Shown in pieces: positions 33,386 to 44,303 of a stretch of DNA of 64,000 bases. Under the pieces are notes generated by a model. That model had not been told where the DNA came from and searched no databases. It worked only from the letters and a program-made list of their open reading frames with translations. The translations under genes were made by a program, and so were the position numbers. Position 1 is the stretch's first letter; each line of letters starts with the position of its first letter. Source of the DNA: Phaseolus vulgaris (lineage: Eukaryota; Streptophyta; Magnoliopsida; Fabales; Fabaceae). The stretch lies in assembly GCF_000499845.2 (NCBI RefSeq), contig NC_023758.2, forward strand, positions 11,753,927 through 11,817,926, written 5' to 3'.

Positions 33386-35126
33386 ATGGCAGATTTGTCA
33401 CTTGATGACATTCCGTTCTTTGAAGAATCTCAGCATTCGAATCATTTAGCTGGGAATGATTATGTGGCAAATATACTTTCTGATACAGATTCCCAGATCA
33501 ATATTGATGAGTCCGTTCCAAATGTAGTTGATGAATCAGCTCCTACAGTTGGAATGTGTTTTGACACTGCAGATGCCGTGAAAAGTTATTACTGACAATA
33601 TGGCATTAAAAAGGGTTTTGCAATTAGAACTCGAAGTTTGAAAAAAGGACCTGACAAGGAATTAAGGTACTTCATCTTGGTATGTGCTAGGGCGGGAAAT
33701 TACATGTCTGCGATTCCACCAGAATTAAGCACTCACCCTACTCAGACGGTTGAATGTCCGGCTCGTATAACTGTTGAAATAAAAGAAGGCAAGTGGTATA
33801 TTATGTCGGTACACGAGGAACACTCACATCAATTGAGCCCAACGAATTCTAGATTGTTTCACGGTAATAGGAAAATATCTTTGCAGACAAAAAGAGTGTT
33901 GGATATTAATGACGATGTTGGGGTTCGTATAAATAAGACTTTTAGATCTTTTGTGTCTGCTGCTGGTGGTTACGAGAATCTCGACTTTGCATTGAAAGAC
34001 AGTTCCAATCGGAATACACACATGCAAAATTGAATGAGGTGCAAGGGGAGTTTAGAGGAAAAATGAATTGTGCTGTTACTAATGCCTATATTGAGGGTCA
34101 TGCATGTCGTTTCACTGTTGTAGAGGAGTCTTTCCAAAATGGTAAACCTGAACACCGCAATGTAATAGTTCTTTTTGACCGTGAACAACTACATGTATGT
34201 TGCACTTGCTTGTTATTTGAATTTAGGGGAATTTTGTGTCGGCACTGCCTTGTTGTCCTTGCTCAAGAAAAAGTGACAAAAGTCCCAAAAAAGTATGTAT
34301 TGAAAAGGTGGAGTAAAAATCTAAGGCGAAAGCACACGTACATAAGATCATCCTTTGGCACAAAAGACAAGGATCCACAAGTTCAAAGGTATGATGGATT
34401 GTGCAAGAAGTTTTATGACATAGCTGAACATGCCAGCGAGGAAATTAATACAACAGAAATCTTGCATAAACAACTTGACAAATTTGTGTTGGAATATGGT
34501 CAACGAAGACATGATCAAGATAGGACAAAGCATAACATTTGTGGAGGTCCTGAACAACCAACACCAAGTACTCCTACCACAACAATCAACATCAACGGTG
34601 ATATCCATAGCCCTATACTTGTGAAAAGAAAGGGTCGGCTGCGATCAACACGACAAAAATCCAGGTGTGAAAAGGCTCCGAGAAGAAAAAATACATGTAC
34701 TAGACGTCAACTTCCTAGTCAGCCAACTACAGTTAGTAAAACTATTTCTTTTCATTACCTTTTCATTATTTTGTTTACTTTGATATGTCAAATGTAAATA
34801 TTATATCTAATTCAAAACTAAATGCCTTAGGGAATTGAGGAAGGAAGTTATGTGGGAGGTGTTCAAGCAAATCTGCCTGATCAAACTGAAGGGAACATGA
34901 ATTCATTCAATGGGATGACTAATGCAATTGCGGGGTACGTGTCTATTGTATTTGCTGTTGTACTTCTTCACTATTTTTCACGTTTGGAACTTCTTGTTTT
35001 GTTTAATTACTACGAAATAAAGTGTAGGTGTCAAGTACGGGGTCTGTTGGCTTTCTTTCATTGTTGAACTCAGTCCAAACTAATTTACCAATATCTCAAG
35101 AATCAAATGCATCAGAGTTGTTTAGG
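33386..35126 (+). pseudogene. FAR1/FRS-type transposase-derived gene with catalytic core deleted
   Basis: The ATG at 33386 opens an acidic leader, then the FAR1 DNA-binding domain: MCFDTADAVKSYY, KKGFAIRTRS, CPARITVEIKEGKWYIMSVHEEHSHQLSP, then SLQTKRVLDIND. After GGYENLDF the sequence jumps (near 33990-34005) to FQSEYTHAKLNEVQGEF in a different frame. That normally lies behind the MULE-type catalytic domain, so about 1 kb of coding is missing. The SWIM zinc finger follows (CCTCLLFEFRGILCRHCLVVL, 34198-34263), then KYVLKRWSKNLRRKH and a basic tail. A stop TGA at 33593-33595 breaks the first domain. Further exon-like stretches are at 34831-34945 and 35030-35126. FAR1 proteins act as transcription factors or transposases; this one cannot transpose. 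Confidence 0.7.
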
Positions 35127-35640
35127 TTTGTGACCTTAAACCCAACAAATGTTCTATAGATATCAATTTATTCATGTAAGTTAAATTCATTATTTGGTTG
35201 CAGGTTGTAATGAAGGATCCACAAAACTTTTTGCACACAAGGAAGTGTTTTATATGACATAGAAGAGAACCTTTATCATTTTTGGTGCATCACAACTCCT
35301 CACTATTTGAACATCGTACATGGGATAAATTCCTATATGTATTAATAATATTTGTTGTACTGCAATGTTAAGTTACAAATCAATTTCATGTCTTCTTTGT
35401 TTCAATAGATGGTTATATAAAAACCATTCTTGCACCATTTGGTTGTACCTTGGGTATTGAACAAAATGATAACCATGATGTCTTCAAAATACAATCATTT
35501 TAAATTTGTTGCATTCAATTTCGTTGAATGGAATGACAATTAGGTTGGTCATAAAATTATTGTAATCCCCTCCCCTGCATGCATGCAGTTGCAGTGAGAA
35601 AAAGCAACATGAAAACCATAACCATGCAGAAAGTAATTCA
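35127..35640. other. Spacer between FAR1-like gene and satellite array
   Basis: AT-rich. No gene or element boundary recognised. Confidence 0.4.
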
Positions 35641-36830
35641 TGGGTCCCCAATTATAAACACATGGGTCCCCACTTACAGTATAAGGGTTTCTGTGACCAC
35701 CAGATCATGGTAAAACCCACCCAATTAACATTCATACACTGCAACTATGTCTCACTTACACACAACATTCACTTCCATTTACAGGAATCCAAAAAAATAT
35801 TTGTAAACAATGACCAAGCAAAAAGTAATTCATGGGTCCCCACTTATTAACACATGGGTCCCCACTTACAGTACAAGGGTTCCAATGACCACCACATTAC
35901 GGTAAAACCCACCCAATTAACATTCATACACTGCAACTATATCTCACTTACACACAACATTCACTTCCATTTACAGGAATCCAAAAAAATATTTGAAAAC
36001 AATGACCAAGCAGAAAGTAATTCATGGGTCCCCACTTATTAACACATGTGTCCCCACTTACAGTACAAGGGTTCCAATGACCACCACATCACGGTAAAAC
36101 CCACCCAATTAACATTCATACACTGCAACTATGTCTCACTTACACACAACATTCACTTCCATTTACAGGAATCCAAAAAAATATTTGAAAACAATGACCA
36201 AGCAGAAAGTAATTCATGGGTCCCCACTTATTAACACATGGGTCCCCACTTACAGTACAAGGGTTCCAATGACCACCACATCACGGTAAAACCCACCCAA
36301 TTAACATTCATACACTGCAACTATGTCTCACTTACACACAACATTCACTTTCATTTACAGGAATCCAAAAAAATATTTGAAAACAATGACCAAGCAGAAA
36401 GTAATTCATGGGTCCCCACTTATTAACACATGGGTCCTCACTTACAGTACAAGGGTTCCAATGACCACCACATCACGGTAAAACCCACCCAATTAACATT
36501 CATACACTGCAACTATGTCTCACTTACACACAACATTCACTTCCATTTACAGGAATCCAAAAAAATATTTGAAAACAATGACCAAGCAGAAAGTAATTCA
36601 TGGGTCCCCACTTACAGTATAAGGGTTTCTATGACCACCACATCATGGTAAAACCCACCCAATTAACATCCATACACTGCAACTATGTCTCACTTACACA
36701 TAACATTCACTTCCATTTACAGGAATCCAAAAAAATATTTGAAAACAATGATCATGCACAAAGTTATTCTTGGGTCCCCACTTTTTAACACAAGGGTCCC
36801 TATTACACTATAAGGGTTCCAATTAATTTA
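35641..36830. repeat. 192-bp satellite array, six copies
   Basis: Units begin CATGGGTCCCCACTTAC at 35661, 35853, 36045, 36237, 36429 (exactly 192 bp apart) and 36599 (170 bp, internal deletion). Inner units are nearly identical, outer ones more diverged, as in arrays that exchange by unequal crossover. 192 is 64 codons, so each unit shows the same 62-codon chance ORF. The same family occurs at 39830-40560. Confidence 0.9.
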
Positions 36831-37027
36831 TTAACAAAGACCTTCACATTCATGTGCTCCAGTGACAACTTTCTGCCCAAAATATGATATAAAAAAATTC
36901 TTAAATTAAATAACTTAAATGAAATTGAGAATGCTTCCATTCATTAAATAAAAGTATCTACATTGTTCACATCAACTCATTATAACTAACACTTTTTTTT
37001 GTTACAATTGAAAGTGTCCAATAAAAA
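36831..37027. other. Spacer downstream of the Ulp1-like gene
   Basis: Short AT-rich stretch, probably the 3' UTR of the minus-strand gene. Confidence 0.4.
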
Positions 37028-39799
37028 TCAAGGGCAATCTACTTCCAAATCTGTCAATACGGCTTTTCGTTGAACGTTACACTCATGCAACACCCACGAA
37101 GTTAGCATCTCTTGACGAAAGCGTAGGAGCTCCTTCTAAATAATATATCATGGAATCAGTTTGCAATCACCAAACTATAAATAAAATGTATTAAGTAATC
37201 AAAATAACTCTTACCGTGGTGTAATTGGGAAAGGTATTCCCTTCCAAGTGTTGTGAACCATCCCACAACTCCATATATTTCACAACTAAAATACCACAGT
37301 CATAACTGCATACAACCAAAATAAATTTAACCCTAAAGAAGAATTCAAAATATTAACTCCAAACCAAATTAGAGAAAATATCAAATCAAAATGAATATGA
37401 ATATTACTATCAATACTAACCTATTCGGTTGTAGGGGAACATTTCCTTTTACAAATGAAATTTGAGCACCACTCTTTCCAGAAAATTCGTCAAGAATTTC
37501 AAAAAGGTGTTGTAGACGATCAACCTACAACATGCAATTTAACAACAATGATAAAGAAATCCAAACCAAATATATTCATAAGTATTCAACAACATCCAGG
37601 TATTTACCATTGCTTTATCAATCTTGAATCGATCTTGAATTCCATGACCAATGGAGTCCAATACATGCAATTGCCTAGTTCGACAATTGAGTGCGTACAA
37701 CCACCAGTGTTTCTTGAACACGGTTGGGACAAACACCTACAAAACGTTGCAAAGTTTAAAGTCACACTCAACATCACCATTCTAACAAACACCAACAACT
37801 TTTACAGAAAACATCAATAATATTAACTTACATAATCACAATAAGATATTCCCTGATATGGGAATAAAGCATTCTCATAAAATGACATGTAATCCAAACT
37901 GGACCATGAATTTTGTACCCCATTGTTGATCATCTCCTCAATTACACGAGTCTGCAACAACAAACTCTATTATTAGTAATAACAAAAACTTAAAAGAAAT
38001 CAAAATGAATTTAAATCAACACTAACCGCAAAAAACGGATTGAATGAAAAGCGATTCACCACTCCAAAATGAACAATTTGATTCATATTTAAGAAGCCGG
38101 TTACAAATAGCATAACCTACAAACACATTCAACATAACTAAGTAAATATTACAAGTTAATAGAACAACTACTACAATATGTACATTTTTACCATATTGTC
38201 AACTCTTGATCGCGGCCTTAATGATTGCAAATCCAGCCTCGTCAACATGTTGTTTTGTATATCCACAATGACACTACATCAACATTTAACACCAACTCAA
38301 TAATCAAGCAATAACAACAAATGAAGTAATGCCTACAATTATATGTACTTACCGTTTCATGTCAAACTTGAATGCAAAAAATGTTTTATAAATTTTGGAA
38401 ATATCCAAACTGCATGAGCTTGGACCAGCACAGCTTGCTCCATGAGAGGTTGGGTTGGCTCCACGCACAAATCCAACTGACCACTCGTTTTCTTTAACAA
38501 GCATTTGTCGGACCTCTTTAATTTGCCTATCCAAATGATCAATTTTTAATTCGTTATCTACAACTTTCTTCTCACAAAGTTTGTGCTGATAAACTAAGTC
38601 GTCCCACTCACTTTTACCACCACTACCTTCCCCAACACCCTCATCAGAATCTGCTAAGGCTTCTTTCAAAATTTGGATTCCTTCCTCTTCAGCACTTACT
38701 GGCCAATCGCATACAATCTGAAAAAACACTTACTTTTGAGTTAATCTAAATTTTCTGCAATAACATGCACCAAAAACTAAACAATTCGCAAATATACCTC
38801 AGCAAATAAAAAAACTTCATGTAACCTTCTTCCACGATTATTAACACTCGGCCAATGCAAAAATCGTGGAAAACCAATACACTGGGCACGGTCGCCAACA
38901 CCCACATGGTGGACCGCCCACACCTATTTCCAAAAATATAGTACGTAACTAATTAACAATTAAACAAAATCACTAATAATTTAAGACAACATAATTTTAG
39001 AAATTTTAACTAACCTGCAAAACAACGACACAACCTGCCAAATATATTTCACTAACATTCTTGTCTTCGTAGTAAACTTTTGATGCCCTCGTCAAACTTG
39101 TAACTAAGACATCATACACTGCACCCCCCCCCCAATTATATAATTGTAATGCATCTAAATTGTCTAAACACTTAAAAGCAAAATAAGTAAATGTTCTAGA
39201 AGTTCTAGGAACATAAAATACATATAACCCTAGCAATATGTATAACCTAACAAAATCATCAACATTTTTGTTCAAATTTTTATCCTCCAACTTTTTCAAA
39301 ATTGTTGATAAATTCATTTCCTCCCCTTCTTCAAACAATGTATTCACAACACCTCCCCCATCATTCTCCATTTTCACCTCTTCCCCCACAACCGGCAATC
39401 CTAATGCAAAACACACATCAAGAGTTGAAAATGTAACTATACTTTTTCTAATCCTAAATGCTTCCTTATCGGCTGCCCATCTACTTAATAGTTCTCTCAT
39501 GAGGTTGTTAGATATATCCAACACTTTGTCCATTTCAAGCATCCACTTAAATGGAGTTTGTTTAATCCTTTCTTATTGAAACCTACTAAGTTTACGGTTG
39601 ATATCAACAATATATTGAGTCAGCACATTGTGCCTAACTCGTACCTGCAACATCAGAACATAAACCAATAACAACAACTTTATTTATTCAACCATGTCAA
39701 TTCACAAAATATTCAACTATTATGAACAAAATGTAAAATTAGTACCTTCATATCAGCTTTTGCATGACGGACAAAATTCTTGGACCGTGAAGTTTCCAT
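37028..39799 (-). pseudogene. Ulp1/C48 SUMO-protease-like gene, 11 exons, one nonsense codon
   Basis: Exons on the minus strand: 39799-39746, 39644-39015, 38923-38798, 38717-38353, 38273-38192, 38116-38027, 37951-37832, 37736-37608, 37524-37421, 37305-37215, 37135-37028. All borders are GT/AG and all phases agree, for about 632 codons. The N-terminal half (VTFSTLDVCFALGLPV, LYILLGLYVFYVP, YNWGGGAVYDVL) is the domain typical of transposon-borne Ulp1 proteins; a coiled coil lies in exon 4. The peptidase domain shows the catalytic set: KHWW (His) and VLDS (Asp) in exon 8, and LQPNS joined to YDCG (Gln and Cys) across exons 9-10. Known Ulp1 enzymes process SUMO; such copies ride on MULEs (Kaonashi type). 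TAA at 39573-39575 in exon 2 interrupts the frame. A G10 homopolymer (plus strand C10, 39124-39133) stays in frame but is error-prone. Confidence 0.75.
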
Positions 39800-39829
39800 T
39801 CTCTAAAACTTCAAAAAACCAATGACCAC

Positions 39830-40560
39830 CACATCATGTTAAAACCCACTCAATTAACATTAATACAGTCCAACTATGTGTCACTTACAAGAATGCAAAA
39901 ACAAAATTTAAGACAATAACCATGCACAAAGTTATGCACTTATTAACTCATGGGTCCCCACTTACATTATAAGGGTTCCAATGACCTCCACATCATGCTA
40001 AAACCCACCTAATTAACATCGATACCATCCAACTATGTCTAAACTACATACAACAATCAGTTCCACTTACAGGAATGCAAAAACAAAATTGAAGACAATA
40101 ACCATGCAGAAAGTCATTCATGAGTCCCCACTGATTAACACATGGGTCCACACTTACACTATAAGGTTTCCAATGACCACCAAATCATGCTAAAACCCAC
40201 CCAATTAACATTCATACCATCCAACTATGTCTAAACTACACACAACAATCACTTCCAGTTCTTGGAATCCAAAAACAAAGTTTAAGACAATGACCAAGCA
40301 GAAAGTAATTCATGGGTCCCCACTTATTAACACATGGGTCCCCACTTACACTATAAGGGTTCCAATGACCACCAACTCATGCTAAAACCCACCCAATTAA
40401 CATTCATACCATCCAACTATGTCTAAACTACACACAACAATCACTTCCAGTTCTTGGAATCCAAAAACAAAATTTAAGACAATGACCAAGCAGAAAGTAA
40501 TTCATGGGTCCCCACTTATTAACACATAGGTCCCCACTTACACTATAAGGGTTCCAAAAA
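39830..40560. repeat. Second array of the 192-bp satellite, about four diverged copies
   Basis: GGGTCCCCACTTAC-type starts near 39952, 40144, 40336 and 40528 (spacings 191-192 bp), in the same orientation as the 35641-36830 array but more diverged, with CCATCCAACTATGTCTAAAC in place of CTGCAACTATGTCTCAC. The two arrays bracket the Ulp1-like gene. Confidence 0.85.
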
Positions 40561-41444
40561 CTAAATATAATATGTACACCAAATGATGATACCTATTTGT
40601 TGTTAACAAAATGCCCAAAAAAGAATAACCTTAGAGGAGGCTTTTGGAATTACAAGTACTTTTATGAACACATGATTCTCCAACTTACCAAATGTGTTAG
40701 GACTTGTAAGATTTTCATGAAATTTCATATGAAGGATTAGGAGACCAAAAACCTTTAACTGCCCTTTAGGACTTAGGCCATGAACCCACGTTAATTTCTA
40801 AGATACATTTGTTGCTTCTCAGTATATCAATTTCGAACGTCAGCCAACGAAATAGAACATCAATCCAAAATCCTTCACAGTCACACACCCCATACAGATT
40901 CAGTTGCTAGGATTACCTATCATCTTGTCTATGAAAAAAAAAAGAAATTACCTACACATTGAATTTTTAACTTTAAATTTCTGGATAAACAGATGATGCT
41001 TTTTTAATAGGTTCTTGTTATGCATGCACAATCTCAAATACATCCACTATAGCAGTCAAATTTGGTCAATCACTACACCAAAATAAACAAACTTACCTTC
41101 TCCTCCTTCCTCGTACCGTTTTGCAAACCACCTCGCAGCGTTTCGCACACCACCGTCACTTCGCACTACTCCGCCATCACCGTCAGTTCGCACCTTTGCC
41201 CTCTCCGCCGTCACCGTACACAACTTCTTCTCCGCAATCACCGAAGTCACCGTTCGTCTATCTCTACACGTTCCTATGCTTGCGGGAAATTTGAATTTCA
41301 AACCCTAATACACTCTTCCCCCTTTTCAGATCACATGTCACGTTGCTTTTACCAAAAATACCAAAAGTGCCCATGCCACATCATCCATTCCTCCACGTCA
41401 CACAGGTGTAAATTGAAGCAAACGGTTTGGAGGTGTCAAATAAT

Positions 41445-41480
<36 letters not shown>
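40561..41480. other. Upstream region of the Ulp1-like gene, possible MULE terminus
   Basis: 41090-41330 looks like the leader and first region of a MULE-borne gene: the motif CTTACCTTCTCSTCSTTCCTCG recurs at 53175 beside the second Ulp1-like fragment, and CGCACYAC motifs follow in both. A GGTGTCAAATAATC end at 41430-41443 pairs with GATAATTTGACACC at 25366. A (TA)n run at 41449-41480 separates this from the gypsy element. Confidence 0.35.
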
Positions 41481-41483
<3 letters not shown>

Positions 41484-41540
41484 TCTTGCTAAGGTAAATG
41501 CAAAGAATGTACGAGAAGAGTGGGAGTGATAGAACAGTGG

Positions 41541-44303
41541 ATGGAAGACCATCGTCAACATGAAGAAGATAGACGCCTCCAAGAAGAAGATAGACGCCGC
41601 CAAGAAGAAGAAATCGCCTTATTAAGAGAGCAGAATGCACGACTCCAACAACAGGTCGATAATCCCGAACGAGAAGGCCAATCCCATATGGCCGACCGAA
41701 CCGCCTCTCGCATACCTACACCTGCCAATACCAATCCTGCTTCCAGAGCTGAAACAGTCGAAAGAAAGTCAAGGAAAAGGGGTCATCCTTTTACAGACGA
41801 AATTATCACCACTCCACTTCCTGACAAATGGAGAGGCCTCGTCATTAAACTCTATGACGGCTCGACCGACCCGGACGAACACTTAAATGTCTACAAGACG
41901 CAAATGACTTTGTATACCACAGATAACAATGTGTGGTGTAAAGTATTTCCCACGTCGCTCCAGGGAGAACCTCTTACCTGGTTCACAGAGCTGCCTCCAA
42001 ACTCCATTAACGATTTTGACACCCTAGCCGCAAAATTCTCCACTCAATATGCCACTAGCCGACCGCATCACATGTCCTCCATGTCTCTCCTAGCGGTACA
42101 ACAAGAAAAAGGTGAATCTCTTAGAACCTTTCTAGATAGGTTCAACAAAGCATGCATGAACATCCGAGGGCTCAAACAAGAGGTTGCATTGCACCATTTG
42201 GTCTCGGCCATCCGACCGAGCCGTTTCACTGAAAGTCTCATCAAGAAACCACCTCAAGACATGGAGGACCTTCGAACTCGAGCAACCAAATTCATGCAAA
42301 TCGAAGAACACATTGATTACCATCAACGGTTCAAAGCTGTCGGATTCGGAGCCCTTAAAGACCAAACCCAAAGTAAAGAAAGAGAAGTCGAAACCGAACG
42401 AACCGTCCGAACCACTCTGAGGTCCGACCGGAATAGGGGAGGCCGAATCCCCAGGTTTAACAGTTACACCCCTTTAACTGTGCCGAGGGGACGAGCCCTA
42501 GATGAAGCACTACAAACGGACCTAATCCCGACATTGAAGCAGTATCAAACACCACCGAATGCAGATACTGCTAAGCGTTGTCAATACCATCAGAATTTCG
42601 GTCACACGACCGAAGGATGTCAAGCTTTGAAGGATAAAATTGAAGAACTCATCCAAGCTGGCCATTTACGGCAGTTCGTCAAGAGGACAAGGAGTTCAAG
42701 ATCCCCACCACGGAATACTGACCGTCCTTCCCGTGGTGTCGACCGGTCGTACCGTAACGATTACAAACGCCACACTGACCGTAGCCAGACTTCGCGAAAA
42801 CGCAGCGAAAGCCCCGTTCGGCGTACACGCCCCCGTAGCACAAGTCCCGACCGAAACGCCCGACCTCGCCAACGAGTCCGCGAAGTCATCAACATGATTG
42901 CTGGACCCGTTAACTTGGGCGAACCGAACCACGAAACAAATTATATAGCTGGAGGATTTGCCGGTGGCGGGTGCTCAAATTCCGCCCGAAAGAAACATCT
43001 TCGTGACATCCAGTCCGCTCATGCTACCACGAGGAGGCGTCCACATATACCTCCGATTACTTTCACTGACGAAGACTTTACAGCCATAGATCCAACCCAG
43101 GACGACCCCATGGTCATCACTGTAGAAATTGACAAGTTCGCAATTGCCAAGACTTTGGTAGATCAGGGTAGCTCGGTCGACATACTGTATTGGGACATTT
43201 TCAAGAAAATGCGCATCCCAGAAGCACATATTCAGCCCTATAACGAACAAATTGTAGGGTTCTCAGGTGAACGGGTCGATACTAAGGGGTACATAGACTT
43301 GTACACAACCTTTGGTGAGGAAGACGGCCTCCATAAAACAATAAACGTACGATACCTCCTGGTTAACGCACAAACTTCCTACAACATCCTGCTCGGTCGT
43401 CCGTCCATTAACAGATTAAAAGCCATTGTGTCCACTCCACACTTAGCCATGAAATTCCCCTCGGCTAACAACGACATTGCAACCATCCATGTCGATCAAA
43501 AAACCGCTAGGGAATGCTATGTAGCAAGTTTGAAAAGTGAGCCAACTCGACGACTCTATACAACCAATACGGACGACCGAGTCCCGCAAAAACGAGGACG
43601 TTCCCCCACACGGCGTTCCGGACGACACATGTCCCGTCGTCAAATGATAGCCCTTGTTGACCTCGACCCTCGCATGGACGATCCCCGTATGGAAGCAGGA
43701 GAAGACTTGCATCCATTCCCGCTTCGCGATGATCGCCACACTACGCACATCGGTACTTCGCTGAAACCGGACGACCGAATGGCCATCGGGACGACACTTG
43801 TTAAAAATTCCGATCTTTTCGCCTGGACGGCCGCTGATATGCCTGGCGTAGACCCACAGGTTATCACTCACCGATTATCACTGTATAGAGAAGCTAAACC
43901 AATAGCTCAAAAGAAAAGACATATAGGCGAGGAACGACGTCAAGCCGCACGTGAGGAAGCCGACAAATTGTTACAGGCTGGATTCATTCGGAAGGCCCAT
44001 TACACCACATGGCTAGCCAACGTGGTTATGGTGAAGAAAGCGAACGGAAAATGGCGTATGTGTGTTGACTACACAGACCTCAATAAAGCTAGCCCAAAAG
44101 ACTCGTATCCTCTGCCTACCATTGATCGTCTCGTCGACGGTGCAGCCGGGCATCACATCCTCAGCTTCCTTGATGCCTACTCTGGCTATAATCAAATCCA
44201 AATGCACCCGGCCGACCGGAAGAAGACGGCCTTCATGACTGATTCCGGCAATTTCTACTATGAAGTAATGCCCTTCGGACTCAAAAATGCCGGAGCCACT
44301 TAA
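41541..44303 (+). pseudogene. Gag-protease-reverse transcriptase, first part of the gypsy polyprotein
   Basis: The first in-frame ATG is at 41541; the frame is open from 41520 without an ATG. Residue numbers below count from 41520. Order: Glu/Arg coiled coil (5-45), gag with LYDGSTDPDEHL (111-122), FPTSLQGEPLTWF (143-155) and FDRF-like FLDRF (about 204-208), a zinc-knuckle-like CQYHQNFGHTTEGC (about 353-367), Arg/Ser-rich linker, aspartic protease LVDQGSSVDIL (about 546-556), RT start KWRMCVDYTDLNKA (about 842) to MPFGLKNAGAT (917-927). A TAA at 44301-44303 stops it within RT. The same frame continues directly at 44304, so this is a point nonsense change, not a shift. Confidence 0.88.

Noticed and set aside
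35662..36788. Six similar 62-73-codon ORFs
   Set aside because: Same frame in each 192-bp satellite unit; no coding bias visible.
41056..41640. ORFs across the TA repeat at 41.1-41.6 kb
   Set aside because: Contain poly-Ile/Tyr from the TA repeat and do not match gag or a known leader protein.
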